From positions 69,576,095 to 69,640,094 of the forward strand of contig OY294044.1 of assembly GCA_958510825.1 (NCBI GenBank): a stretch of 64,000 nt of DNA. The letters are read 5' to 3'. Below the pieces are notes generated by a model. That model had not been told where the DNA came from. It saw only the letters and a program-made list of their open reading frames with translations, and did not search any database. The position numbers were made by a program, and so were the translations under genes. Within the stretch, counting starts at the first letter, position 1, and every line of letters starts with the position of its first letter. Of this stretch, positions 1-11,779 are shown in pieces. The DNA comes from Brachypterus glaber. Lineage: Eukaryota; Arthropoda; Insecta; Coleoptera; Kateretidae.

Positions 1-86
1 TTGCGTCGAGTTTTTTAAAGTACTAGTGCGCTAAAAACGTGTTATGGAATAAGTGCTTTAATATACCTACTGTTTGAATTTTCGAT

Positions 87-233
87 GCAAAAAAACGTTG
101 CAAACTTCAGCATTATAAAATGTTCAAGTATTTTCGCAAAATTTAGTAAATCCATAATAATATTGCGTTTTTACTAAACTAACTTTTGATTTTACAATAT
201 AACATGAAGCTGAAGTTTGCAACGTTTTTTTGC
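87..233. repeat. Short hairpin repeat with 25-bp perfect arms
   Basis: The segment at 87-111 is the exact reverse complement of 209-233 (core GTTGCAAACTTCAGC / GCTGAAGTTTGCAAC), separated by about 97 AT-rich bases. This is the size and shape of a small MITE or foldback remnant. No target-site duplication was recognised, so the element boundaries are uncertain. Confidence 0.7.
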
Positions 234-239
234 AACGAA

Positions 240-1005
240 ACAATATAAAATCGCTGCAATAATGTTAGTATTTTTTTTTTGTAAAAATTCCATCAGTTTA
301 CATGGGATTTTATAAGATTTCAAGGGATTTTATATTTTCATCGAGTTTTGATAACATTTCATGCTCGATTTCCTTCGGTTTTTGAAATTTCCGTATGATA
401 ATTTATAAGATTTCCTGAGTTTTGTAATTTTTATTGAAACCAGTTTATATCAGATTTTTTTATAGGGTAGTTTTTTATCAAACTTTGCCGCTGCCTAACA
501 GAACCTGATATAAATATTTATTAAAAAGGAAAGAAGATGATAGTACTACTTAGTTACATAAATTTTTGTAAAAAAAATACTCACATATCTACTCCATGGC
601 TTTTCACTTTCCTCCATAGTAGGGTTAAATCAAAGAGAAAACTCAGTTTTATGTGGTTTTTAATCCCGTATATATTTATATATTTGCATGTTTTAACACT
701 GAAAATTGTCATAATGCTTTAAATCACACAAATCACAAAAAAAAGATTTAATTTTAATTTTGCTTTCCCATTTTGAATATTTTCAGAATTTTGGAAAAGC
801 CTTTTTACAATGTTTTACGCGACATTGGTACATATAGCACGGCAAAAACTTTCAAACTAAAATCTAGTTCAAATTTTATCATACTCTAATCGGTGACTCA
901 TAATTTTTTGCTTGTTTTGCAAAATCGTATAAGAACTACTATTTAATATCTATATTTTAAGATTTAATTTGACGAATACAGACTTAATACACAGCCCAGT
1001 AAAAG
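240..1005. other. AT-rich intergenic DNA, nothing recognised
   Basis: There are only short open frames of low-complexity composition here. I see no protein motif, RNA gene or clear repeat boundary. Confidence 0.6.
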
Positions 1006-1009
1006 AGCA

Positions 1010-1437
1010 TTCTTCACCTACGCTCATTAAATGGATTTTTTATTATCAGATTCACTCTCAGCATCCTTAAAAACCCCAATATACCAATTTTTACAAAAAC
1101 TACTCCCGCCTCTCAGGGTGTGAAGTTAGATTTTTTTTATTATCAAATTCACTTTCAGCAACCTCAAAAACCCCAATATTTCAATTTTTTCGAAAACAAA
1201 CCCCCACCCTCAGTGTGTGGAATTTTTTTATTATCAGATTCACTTTTAGCAACCTTAAAAAGTCCAATATACCAATTTTCACGAAAACTACTCACCCACC
1301 CCTCAGAAACCCCTACATACTAATATTGACAAAAATATTGAAAATATTTAAAAATATTTACCCCCTCACCCCACGGGGGTAAAGTTAGATAAATTTTATT
1401 ATCAGAATCAATTTTAGCAACCTTAAAAACCCCTATA
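1010..1437. repeat. Degenerate tandem repeat, about 95-bp unit
   Basis: The motif ATTATCAGATTCAC followed by a stretch like AGCAACCTTAAAAACCCC recurs near 1042, 1138, 1230 and 1398. Spacings are about 96, 92 and 168 bases. The units end in C-rich runs with a CTCAGG-like sequence. The copies are diverged, and the array abuts the foldback element that begins at 1438. Confidence 0.65.
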
Positions 1438-2609
1438 AGGGTGTATTTGAAATAGCGTCGGAAATTTTAACAGATGATTTTACATCATAAAATATGACAA
1501 AAAGTTCCTATAAACATATGTCTAAAAATGCGTCATAAGGGAGCTACGCCCCTTTGAAAGAAGCTAAAAAAATCGGTTTTTATTTAATAACTCAGGAACC
1601 CTTTGAGATATATCAACGAGGTTTTGCAAGTCAACTAATACTACCAAGGCCCGTTTTTATGTGTCATTTTCACGTACTTATTTAAACCAGGGATGTGCGA
1701 AACGGGGGGGCCTTATCAGTTTTTTGTCCCAAACTTTTTTCTGTGTAATTTTTTTGTAATTTTATTTTTGAAATATGATTCCTCAGATCAAAATACATAA
1801 AAAGGTACTCTTGTTGTAATACTGTAGGATTAACAGTTTTCGAGAAAAGTTCATTTGAAGGTGAAATTTCACGGTTCGAGGACCAAAAATTAAATACTAA
1901 AATGTCGAAAACCAAAATTTTAATAATGTATTGTTATTCTACATCAAAAACTAAGAAAAAAAGTTTCCATACATGTAGGTCGAAAAAACACTTTTAAAGC
2001 TACCATAGCCCTTTAAAAATGGTGCATATTTAGGAGACCATAGCTCCATTATGATTCATTTTTGGAAGTACCTGTATATGAGGTTTTTTTCTTAGTTTTT
2101 AATGTACATTCGCCCAGCATCATTAAAATTTTGGTTTTCAACATTTTAGTATTTAATTTATCGTCCTCGAACCGTGGAATTTCACCTTCAAATAAATTTT
2201 TCTCGAAAACGGTTAATCCTACAGTATTACAACAAGAGTACCTTTTTTATGTATTTTGACCTGAGGAATCATATTTCAAAAATAAAATTGCAAAAAAGTT
2301 ACATAGATAAAAGTTTGGGACAAAAAACTGATAAGACCCCCGGTTTCGCACACCCCTGGTTGAAATAAGTACATGGAAATAACACATAAAAACGGGCCTT
2401 GGTAGGATTAGTTGACGTGCAAAACCTCGTTGATATATCTCAAAGGGTTCCTGAGTTATTAAATAAAAACCGATTTTTTTAGCCACTTTCAAAGGGGCGT
2501 AGCTCCCTTATGACGCATTTTTAGACATATGTTTATAGAAACTTTTTGTCATATTTTATGATGTAGAATCATCTGTTAAAATTTCCGACGCTATTTCAAA
2601 TACACCGTG
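1438..2609. mobile_element. Foldback DNA element with about 520-bp inverted arms
   Basis: The left arm (1438 to about 1960) is the diverged reverse complement of the right arm (about 2080 to 2609), around a loop of roughly 110 bp. The outer ends read GGGTGTATTTGAAATAGCG and, reverse-complemented, CACGGTGTATTTG. TA dinucleotides flank both ends (1436-1437 and 2610-2611). The ends look like mutated versions of the CAGGGTG termini seen in other elements of this window. There is no transposase inside; open frames in the arms are mirror shadows. It is probably a nonautonomous, old member of the same TA-targeting group. Confidence 0.75.
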
Positions 2610-2611
2610 TA

Positions 2612-3650
2612 TCGCAATTTTTAAGTTTTTGGCAAACATGTATTTTTCCCCATTGCCACACCCTAAATTTCAGTAAAAACAATCCCGAAATTTCTGAAGC
2701 ATTCCAAATTTCAAGTCTCTAGCTTAAAGCTTTCTTAAGTTATCTTGCACATGAGATTTCCCGGACAGGCCGACCGATCGACCCAGCAAGCGACAATTTT
2801 TTTTCTTGCTTAAAATTGATTTATATCTACATAAAACGTCATAAAATGCAAAAATACGCAAAAAAAATTGAAATTTTGAGAATTTTCAAAATTAGAAAGT
2901 AAAATTAGAACCATATATTCATGGTTCTAATATTAAAATATTATAATTGGGCCGCGTTAAGCAGAAAGCTACCAACCCACATTGTGAGATGACAGTAGGT
3001 TACGGAACATTTTAACCAATATCTTTTACAGGAATTTAATTAAAGATTATATATATCTTAATAAACAGATTTCTATTTTTAAAAACAAATTAAAGGTTAC
3101 AGTTAACTATTAACCCTTAAATGAGAAATAGTGCATATATGCAACACTCAAAAAATATTTTCTTGCTTGAATGCTTTTTTATAAAATGGAACGATATATT
3201 GTTTTCCCACATCTTAAGATGTTTATTTATAGGAATTTATATGAAAAACATATAGATAGCAGCAAATATTCTACTATTTTTAATGAATTGGAACGCTAAA
3301 CTAAAATTGAATAAAACAGCAACAAGAAAAAAGCGGTCCCATTATTATTGTATTCCACCCAGAGAGGTTATAACCTTTCTATAGAGAAGACAAAAGTTCT
3401 CATTGTCGATTCTGGATTCCTAGAAAAGCTTGTTCTTTAAATTTCTAAATGTGGAGGATAGACTTATATTAGTTGCGAAACATATTCAGCTGCACTGTGT
3501 TTCAACAAAAACAATTTTTTTTGTCCCATGTCTAATTTTCTTCTTTTATTTTTTAAATTAGAGTATATTAAGATAACATTTTATTGCTGTATTAAAAAAC
3601 ATGCCCAAATGCTTATCGTGACATGTATGCAACACAACAAAAAAAAATAA
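2612..3650. other. AT-rich intergenic DNA
   Basis: No gene is seen. A short GC-richer patch near 2758-2795 (GGACAGGCCGACCGATCGAC) resembles the degenerate ends of dispersed repeats, but no partner was found. Confidence 0.5.
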
Positions 3651-3654
3651 TAAA

Positions 3655-4245
3655 AAAAAATTTCAGTTGAAAAACTATGCTTTCATACTAAATTTTAGGT
3701 CTTGAACATTTTTTGACCCCCGCCCAATTCAGTTTTAATAATGAGGTATTTTTATTGTGTAATTTCTTACATTGTTAGAGTTTTAAAGACAAAACAAGCC
3801 TTGAAGATATGTAATGGTACGCATTACATTATATACTATTCACAGTGTATGGTACCTATATTGCATTCTCCCAAATAAGGCAAGTTAAAAAAATAAATAC
3901 AATTAAAAAAAATAATTTTTTTTTAAGAAAGATTTTTTTTTTAATTTTTTAGATTTTTTTTGAAAAAAAAATTGTATTTTTTTTAGTTTCGTTATTTGGA
4001 AATTGTAATATACCATCGTGAATAGTATAATGGAATGAGTAGCATTACATATCTTCACGGCTTATTTTGTCCATAAAACTGTAACAATGTAAGAAATTAA
4101 ACAATACAAATACCTTATTATTATAACTGAGTTGGGCGAGGGTCAAAAAGTGTTCAAGTAACCTGAAATTTGGTATGACAGCATATTTTTCAATTGAAAC
4201 AACATAGAGGGGTGCATATGATAAATTAGACAAATGTGTTTTTTT
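3655..4245. mobile_element. Foldback element, about 270-bp inverted arms
   Basis: The left arm (3655-3925) and right arm (3975-4245) are diverged reverse complements. Matching landmarks are GAAGATATGTAATG..., TTTCTTACATTGTTA and TTTTTGACCC. The centre is a poly-A/poly-T rich loop. A fragment matching the inner arm lies at about 31503-31570, which shows that this is a dispersed family. No coding sequence is present. Confidence 0.7.
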
Positions 4246-4525
4246 TTGCAATACCCTATTATATAATTAACACTATAATTATAGTTCCATGAAACTGATA
4301 TTGGGATTTTCAAATACGCAGATCATTCTTATAGAAGGTCAATCACTATTTGATTTAGGAAGGTAGTATTTATTTTTTATTGTTGAATAAGCCTTATTCA
4401 ATAAGATGGAAGAGAATAATGAAAATACTATCAAATACGTTCTTGAATAGGTTATGGTCAAGTACCTAATAGCATTGAATAAAACTAAGGTGATGGTCAT
4501 AGACTTGATGACTATTAATAATATA

Positions 4526-5235
4526 CAGGTTGATTAATAACTGCCATGCCAAAATTTAAGAGGTGGTTCTGCAGTCAAAAATATTAAAAAAAGTTTCTAT
4601 AAAGGGAGCTACGGCCCTTTAAAATTGTAATAAAAATAAGGTTTGGACTCTGGTACCCTTTAAGCTAGAGAGATGAGCTTTTGCATGTATACTAGTATTA
4701 ACAAGGGCAATAAGTTTATGTTAATTTTTTTTTTATTTATCCAGAGGCGTCCCTAGACGAAAAAATGTATTAGCACATTTTTGCCCCATCCTTTTTTATG
4801 TGTACTTTTTTTGGATTTTCTCCTTGAGTAAAAATACATAAAAAATTTCATATAGCTTAACACTGTAGGAGCAACCGTTTGGACTTTGGAAAAAAAATGC
4901 AATTAAGATGAAGTAACATTTTGTGCCACCAAAAACGTTACTTTTTAAAAGGCTATTACTCCTTTAATATTAAATTTAGGTGTTTTGGTGAAGAATACTT
5001 TTTTGCTAAGTTTTGAATAAAGAATACTTTTTTGTTCAGTTTTAAATGAAGAATCACCCTGCAGCATTAAAATTTGATTGTTGCTGTTTTTTGTTCCCCA
5101 TTCAATATGTCATCTTCGAAGGGCCGTAGCTCCCTTAGGGCTCATTTCCAGACCAACCTTTATAAAAACTTTTTTTCATATTTTTGGATCTAAATCACTT
5201 CTTAAATTTTGGCATGGCAGTTACTGATTACCCTG
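4526..5235. mobile_element. M1 family MITE, complete copy, TA-flanked
   Basis: The ends read CAGGTTGATTAATAACTGCC and, on the other strand, CAGGGTAATCAGTAACTGCC, with TA at 4524-4525 and 5236-5237. The terminal inverted repeats are about 100 bp and the interior is non-coding. Length is 710 bp. The copy at 39056-39835 is also exactly 710 bp once its 70-bp nested insertion and duplication are removed. A third complete copy is at 48034-48719, and a partial one lies near 21075-21550. The TA target and CAG ends fit mobilisation by a Tc1/mariner transposase (inference). Confidence 0.8.
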
Positions 5236-5316
5236 TATTATACTTGTTTACAAGGTATTTGCCCCCAGCTTATAAGTTTTTTGGAGTAAATGATGTGCAG
5301 AATCCGAAATTAGGAT

Positions 5317-6284
5317 TAGGGGTAAATACCCATGAATGTGACATATTATTGAATGGCCTGTTTCTGAACTATGCTTTGTAATTTTTGGTTTTTGTTACCA
5401 TGATTAGATCGCCCTAGATGCGCAATTAAAAATAATAAAAAATGGCAAAGTTTAGGCAGCTGGCTTTTTGATAAAAAGTCAAAAGTATTTTTTTTTAATA
5501 ATTTTAAAAGGTATTTTATTGAAGAAAGGCAAAAAAGAACTATTTGAATTTGGTATACATATTTAATAGTCTAGAATAATATAGATAAGGGTAAATATTT
5601 TTAGCCTATTTTTTTTTTTTTTTTTGATAATATTGTTAGTATTATTGAATGAGAAAAATTTCGCTTCCTTAAATGGGACAACTATTTTATTGCATATTTC
5701 ATTTCTGTCCATCTCTTTTAGATAATAAATTACTCTAAAAGGCAATAAGTGTCTATGGTAGTACTGCCCTGCTAAGCTGAAAGGTCCTATCTACATAGGT
5801 TTAACATACACAGATAGGACTTTTCAGCTTAGAAAGGCAGAGTAACCGTTCATCAATTTGGAAGTTACAACTTAAAACAAACTAATATTTTATATTACTT
5901 CGGAAAAAAAATATTAATCAAAGTTTGGTAAAATTATTTAAAGTAAATTCTATGTAAAAAAAAAGAATGTGATACTTTAACAGCAATTTTTATTGTTATT
6001 ACTTATTAGTTATTAGTGATAATAGTTATTTTCATGATTCGTTATTTTTAATAGCAATTTTGTATTTTTGTCCCATTCAATGATACCGTGTTCTTGAATA
6101 GGACAAGTTAGGTTTTTAATGCTTGCAGTTTGGGTAAAAATAAATATTATTTTAACACTTGGACTGTGTTTTTTTGTTTCCTAATAATCAAAACGAAAAA
6201 AAATGGGTATAAAAAAAAGATTAAAAATAAAATTTTGGCAGCCGTTTAAAAAAAAAGTGTTCCATTTTTGGGTATTTTCCCCTA
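5317..6284. mobile_element. B family MITE, copy 1
   Basis: The ends are TAGGGGTAAATACCCATGAA and, reverse-complemented from the right, TAGGGGAAAATACCCAAAAA. It aligns over its whole length with the copy at 19001-19900. Shared landmarks are GCAAAGTTTAGGCAGCTG, a poly-T run followed by GATAATATTGTTAGT, and TTTTGGCAGCCGTTTAAA. A 77-bp hairpin MITE is inserted at 5764-5840. No coding capacity is seen. Confidence 0.75.
5764..5840. mobile_element. 77-bp hairpin mini-MITE with AGTA duplication
   Basis: The left end CTGCCCTGCTAAGCTGAAA and the right end (reverse-complemented CTGCCTTTCTAAGCTGAAA) form a near-perfect stem around an 18-base loop. It is flanked by AGTA at 5760-5763 and 5841-5844. The other B copy lacks it at the corresponding position (around 19440), which supplies an empty site. 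A shorter relative with a TACA duplication is at 39379-39444. Confidence 0.8.
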
Positions 6285-6693
6285 CTTACACACTGAGAAC
6301 TGTCATTTTATTATTTTTTAACAAGATTCTTATATGAAATCAAATTTATTTAATCCATATTTTAACTTAAGGTCCATTTTATTTCATATTTAAGACCCAT
6401 TACCATTAAAAGCTGTGCTCACTGTAATGTAAATGTGGAAATAAGTCACGTAAATTAAATGAATAGATGTTAATGAAATTTTCGTTTGGACTGTGTTATT
6501 TTGTTTCCTAATAATCAAAACTAAAAAAAATGGGTATAAAAAAAGATTAAAAATAAAATTTTGGCAGCCGTTTAAAAAAAAAGTGTTCCATTTTTAGGTA
6601 TTTTCCCCTACTTACACACTGAGAACTGTCATTTTATTATTTTTTAACAAGATCCTAATATGAAATTAAATTTATTTAATCCATATTTTAACA

Positions 6694-7098
6694 GTAAACA
6701 AACCGGAAAATTCAGCGAACATAAATAAAACTGTTTTGCGCGAAAAAGACGAAAATTGGACAGTTATTAATTATCAAAATAAGCGCAAAAATAGTAAAAT
6801 AATAAAGGGGACTAACAAGTCGGCCTCTGAAAGTGTTTCTGTGGCAAGAAAGCAGTGGATATTTGCATCCAAATACAAGCCTGACTATACCGTCGAAAAT
6901 CTGCGAGAATATCTAAAAAAACTCTTTCCTAACAAGGAGTTTTTGGTGGAAAAAGTCCAAAACCTTGGCCACTATAACTCGTACAAAATTGGTTATGAGA
7001 AAGAGCTCGAAAATGTTATGTTGAGCCCAGAATCATGGCAAGATGGGATTGAGGTCTCCCCTTTTCTCTTCCGATCAAAGAAAAGGACCCCCAATTAA
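6694..7098 (+). pseudogene. LINE ORF1, C-terminal fragment (134 codons)
   Basis: The frame is open from the truncated 5' end of the LINE to a TAA at 7096-7098. The first in-frame residues are already coding, so the N-terminal part is missing because of 5' truncation. The C-terminal half has the pattern typical of insect CR1/Jockey ORF1 proteins: WIFASKYKPDYTVENLREYL, then YNSYKIG, then SPESWQDGIEVSPFLFRSKK. In this family the protein is a nucleic-acid-binding chaperone that packages the element's RNA. The stop lies just before the endonuclease frame of ORF2 begins, in a different frame. Confidence 0.75.
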
Positions 7099-7100
7099 AA

Positions 7101-10017
7101 ACAACAACAATTAACATTCTCTCTTGTAATATTAGAAGCATCCGTCACAAATTACAAGAAATTGAGATACTTTTACATGAGAACAACATAGACATATTGT
7201 GTGTTTGTGAAGTAAATCTGTTACAAGAAAAAGCAGAAGCTATAAGAATAAATGGCTACTCTATGGTCAATAATTATAGCCGTACAAATATGAAAGGTGG
7301 AGGTGTAGCAATATTTCATCGGGGTACACTTCAAATGACACCAGTAAATTTTAAAACAAAAAAAATACCACAAGTTTTTGAATATTGCGTTGCAACATTT
7401 ACACTAGAAGGTAAGAGTTGTGCTGTTGTGTCCATGTATCATACTCCTGACACAACAAAGAAAAAGCAAAAAAAACTTATAAAACAAGAAAATAAATCAG
7501 ACAAAGAAATCTTTTTAGAAAACCTGGAAAGTCTACTCGATGAGATATGTAAATACGATAAAATCATTTTAGGGGGGGATTTTAATATCAATATTTTGCA
7601 TAATACTAAACTGACACAAACTTATCTTGATCTTCTTTATAATTTTCACTTAAAACCAAAATAACAACACCTACACGAGTTACTGACACCACTGCCACTT
7701 TAATAGACAACATTTTTACTAACTTTGACCCTCTACAGAGTAATACAGTTAAATTGGGGTACTCTGATCATTTAGCATGTAAAATTTCCATTTTAAATCC
7801 GTTAAACAATACAAAAGAGGATCAGTATACCTATAAGCGGTCCTTTACAAAGTTTAATATAGATAAATTTAAACATTACATATCAAAGGAAAACTGGGGT
7901 AATGTATTTAAAGAGAATAAAACCAATGCTGCTTTTGCTGTGTTTTACTTGCTTTTTATTCACTATTTTGACGTCTGCTTTCCTAAAGAAAAAACAAAAA
8001 TAAAAGTTTTGAAAAAAAATTCCTGGATAACACCTGAAATTGTGATACAGGCAGAAAAACTAAAAAATTTAAATTGGCTAAAAACAGTGGCAAATAGCCC
8101 TGAAGTTTCGCGCCGTTATACAGCGTTACGAAACACACACAGAAAAAGTATTGCCAGAGCAAAATATGCACACAATGACAATCTGATAAAAAACTCGAAA
8201 AATCCAGCAAAAGCAGCATGGAATATACTAAAAGGGGAAACACTTAAAAATGAGAATAAAATATCATTAAAAATCAATGGGAAGTTAACTTCAGAACCAA
8301 TTAAAGTAGGAAATTTTTTAAACAAAACATTTTTAGACATTCCACCAAAATATAAAAATCAAAAGGGCATAGGTGGAGAAAATAAAACAAATAAAACCCT
8401 TTTTCTAAACCCCACTCATAAAGATGAGATACTGACTGCACTATTTCATGTCACAAAAAAGTCTCTGCGGGTCCGGACGAGGTTCCCTGCAGAATCCTAC
8501 GAGATGTGGGTGCGTTTTTGGTCAAGCCTCTCGAACACGTGATAAACCTGTCGTTTTCTGAGGGAATCTATCCAGAAATTCTAAAAACTGCCAGAATTAT
8601 ACCTCTTTATAAAAAAGGAGAAAAAAACGACGTCAAAAATTATCGGCCAGTAGCCACTCTATCTGTTTTCTCAAAACTTTTTGAGAAAATAATGCATGAC
8701 AGATTAAAAACTTTTTTGTATAATAATAAATTTTTTAGCTGCAGTCAGCATGGATTCCTGGAAAACAAATCCACAGAAACGGCAATGTTTAGCTCGTACT
8801 CCTATATTTTGGGAGGCCTTGACAAAGGCCTTACAACATTGGGCATCTATTTCGACCTAAGCAGAGCGTTTGACATGGTTGTTCACTCCATTCTGGTAAG
8901 CAAGCTGGAAAACTCAGGCATCCGCGGTAAGTCTCTTGAATGGATAAAATCCTTTCTTAAAAACCGCAAACAGTTTGTTGAAATATCAGGAGAAAACGGT
9001 AATATAAAAAACCATAAATTTAAGTCTGAAACAAGGGAGGTCCCTTGCGGCACCCCACAAGGATCGATACTCTCCCCTCTTCTTTTTATAATTTACTCAA
9101 ATGACTTAAAAGCATTTATATTTAGATTAATAAAAGCTCTTAAAGATAAAGTTAAAATAACGCAGTTTGCCGACGACACCTCGGTGATAATTATTGGTAA
9201 AAATATAGAGGAAGCTGTAAAAATAGCAAATAAAGTGGTGGAGAGTGTTACCTTGTGGTGTAGCCGCAATGGACTGATCTTGAATCACTCAAAGACCAGC
9301 TTTATACATTTTAAACTAGTGAACCAAAGAGATTCTAGCTTGCTTGTCAGACTGGAGGGAAAAACCATTACGCAGGATACACATGCAAAATTCTTGGGCA
9401 CTCTCATCTCGGAGAATTCTGCATGGGACTTGCATATCAATGAAATAGCAAAAAAAATTTGCAGCGCAAATTATGCTATATATAATTTAAGAAAAACAGT
9501 CAGTACTCAATCATTAATTACATTTTACAATGCTTTTGTTCAAAGCAGATTAAGCTTTTCCATACTTTCTTGGGGGGGCTCACTTGAAATGGAACGATTG
9601 TTTAAACTGCAAAAAAAGGTTTTAAGATCCATATGCGAAGAAAATTATGATGCTCATTGTTCACCCTTATTTAAAAGGTGTGGTGTCATGACTGTGTATT
9701 CATTATATTTATATAAGTTGTGTATTTTTGTTAAGCAAAATTTTCACGAATTTCAAAAAAACGTTGATTTTAATCAAGCTACACAAACACGTAGTGAAAA
9801 CGAGTTGACTATACCACGACATCGAACAGCGGCGTTTGAAAAAGGAGCAGGGTACATGGGCATAAAAGCCTTCAACTCATTGCCAGATAGGGTAAAAAAT
9901 ATAGTCCAATTAAATATATTTAAAAACAAAATTAAAATATATTTTTTAAACAACCCATTTTACACAGTGAGGGAGTACCTCGATGGAAATATTTCTGCCT
10001 CTGACTTCGGGTTTTAA
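7101..10017 (+). pseudogene. LINE ORF2: endonuclease and reverse transcriptase, two frameshifts
   Basis: This is the retrotransposition enzyme, which nicks the target and reverse-transcribes the element RNA onto it. Endonuclease motifs run in order: SCNIRSI, CEVNL, GGGVAIF, GGDFNIN (near 7575), ATLIDNIF, then YSDHLA (near 7760). The frame shifts around 7655-7667, so SDH is in the next frame, and shifts again at a poly-A run near 8453-8462 just before GPDEVP. The reverse-transcriptase motifs are NYRPVA, QHGF, FDLSRAFD, GTPQGSILSPLL (9049-9084) and the catalytic FADD (9166-9177). The C-terminal region has SWGG and KLQKKVLRSI. It stops at 10015-10017 and has no other in-frame stops. Both shifts are at A-rich runs; they could be mutations or sequencing errors. 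Confidence 0.9.
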
Positions 10018-10182
10018 GTTATTTTAAATTAGTTCTTTTTTATATATGTATATTTTAATAATAATGTAATTTGTGAAATTTGTACATTTTTAGAAATGTT
10101 TTTAAAATGTTTGTACTATTTAAATTATTTTGTAATGTGACGTATCCATAGTACTTTTGTATCTCTGACGGATTAATAAATA

Positions 10183-10199
10183 TCTTATCTTATCTTATC
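10183..10199 (+). repeat. (TTATC)n 3' tail of the LINE
   Basis: About three and a half TTATC repeats end exactly at the TAAC target duplication. Such short tandem tails replace poly-A in several CR1/Jockey-group LINEs and mark the 3' terminus. Confidence 0.8.
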
Positions 10200-10645
10200 T
10201 AACTTAAGGTCCATTTTATTTCATATTTAAGACCCATTACCATTAAAAGCTGTGCTCACTGTAATTTAAATGTGGAAATAAGTCACGTAAATTAAATTAA
10301 TAGATGTTAATGAAATTTTCGTTTGGACTGTGTTTTTTTGTTTCCTAATAATCAAAACTAAAAAAAATAGGTATAAAAAAAGATTAAAAATAAAATTTTG
10401 GCAGCCGTTTAAAAAAAAGTGTTGCATTTTTGGGTATTTCCCCCTACTTACACACTAAGAACTGTCATTTTATTATTTTTTAACAAGATCCTAATATGAA
10501 ATCAAATTTATTTAATCCATATTTTAACTTAAGGTCCATTTTATTTCATATTTAAGACCCATTACTATTAAAAGCTGTGCTCACTGTAATGTAAATGTGG
10601 AAATAAGTCAAGTAAATTAAATGAATAGATGTTAATGAAATTTTC

Positions 10646-11779
10646 AATGAAAATGGAAATATAGTCAAAATTATATGACTAAGAGTAACTTTTGTTATCC
10701 CTAGTAAAAATGTGCCACATGTTATTGTGAAATTATATGTCAGGCCCAACAGAGCCCTTGTCGCTACAAGGGACATGTTGTGTTTAAATTTTCCAAACTT
10801 TCCTGCTCCAAAAGTCACTTCTAAAAGAAGTCACCATTTTAGTTTTCCCAATTTTCCCAATCTGTCGTGATGCAACTTATTATCTGTGAGGTTCTTTTAG
10901 GATGAATCCGTGGTTTCTTATTAATTATGGCGGAGCCTGTGTATCTATGGTTATTTTTATTGCATAAGAAATAAAAAAACAAGATATACTGTAATCAAAT
11001 AATAATGGTTTTCTTCGCACAGACGGACTTTAAGAAAAATCTTAAATAAAGCCTGTCATTTCTAGGGTTTTACGAGAATCAAAAACGATATTTCTCATCT
11101 GGTCTTGAATCGAGAAAGAAAAAGTCAGTCGTCGTGTAGATGAGACAAGTTAATCGACGAGAAATGGTCAAGAGAAAATCAACTTTTCTTGAAAACACTA
11201 AGCAACACGGTTTCTTGCCTGATTGCAGTCATATGTTTTTTACTAATTTTGGGTCGTTGAGACCAAAACTGGCCTCAGAATGTTTCTATTGCTTCAGGTT
11301 TCTGGGAAAAATGAGACAAAAGTGGTATTTTTTTTCATTTTAGCTCTCTTTTGTTCTAAAATCATAACTGATAAAAATATTCTATAGAAAATTTTGGGTC
11401 CGGCGACTCAATATTAGTTAAAAAATACCCAACATAGATTATGGAAACTTTATATTCATAGGTAGAATAAGTAGGGATTCTAAAGAAAAAAAAATATTTA
11501 AAAAAAAACTTATCCTCTTTCACAAATAAATATGGGTGGGGGTGAGGAGAGGGGTGCATAAGGGCACAAACTTATCGCCACGTACTCATGCTAAAAAAGG
11601 CCAAAAAGCATCACTAGGAGGTCAAAAATAAACTAAAAATATGATAATACGGTCCTTAAGTAATGAAGTGACATATTTATCATGTAGAATCATTCCAAAA
11701 AAAAAAAAGATGTGCTAGATTTTTTAAGTTTAAATTCAGATTCTGCGCCTTTAAATTGAAGTGCACTGTGTGCTTTTAT
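10646..11779. other. AT-rich intergenic DNA
   Basis: No supported gene is present. The 88-codon minus-strand frame at 10552-10818 begins in single-copy DNA and runs into the tandem array, and it has no recognisable motif. A short stretch near 11250-11290 (GGGTCGTTGAGACC...GGCCTCAGAATG) loosely resembles part of the MITE at 15810-16103 (GGGTCGCTGAAACC...ACCTCAGAATTG). It may be a remnant of that family. Confidence 0.45.

Larger units (their letters stand above)
6693..10199 (+). mobile_element. 5'-truncated non-LTR retrotransposon (CR1/Jockey-like LINE)
   Basis: The element starts inside ORF1 and ends in a (TTATC)n tail. It is flanked by TAAC at 6689-6692 and 10200-10203, within unit 2 of the tandem array, so the empty target can be read from neighbouring units. 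The gene order is ORF1 C-terminal part, then ORF2 with AP-like endonuclease and reverse transcriptase and no RNase H. That composition and the short tandem tail fit the CR1/Jockey group; the exact clade was not determined. Only two frameshifts break ORF2, so the copy is fairly young but inactive. Confidence 0.9.
6159..10645. repeat. Three 326-bp tandem units split by a LINE
   Basis: The landmark TTGGACTGTGT starts units at 6159, 6486 and 10323. The spacing is 327 bp, then 326 bp after subtracting the 3,507-bp LINE and its 4-bp duplication. Each unit contains the right-hand terminal ~125 bp of the B MITE plus about 200 bp of flank (core AACTTAAGGTCCATTTTATT). Unit 1 is contiguous with the real B element, so the array probably grew by duplicating the MITE's end and neighbouring DNA. 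Unit 3 decays after about 10645. Confidence 0.85.
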
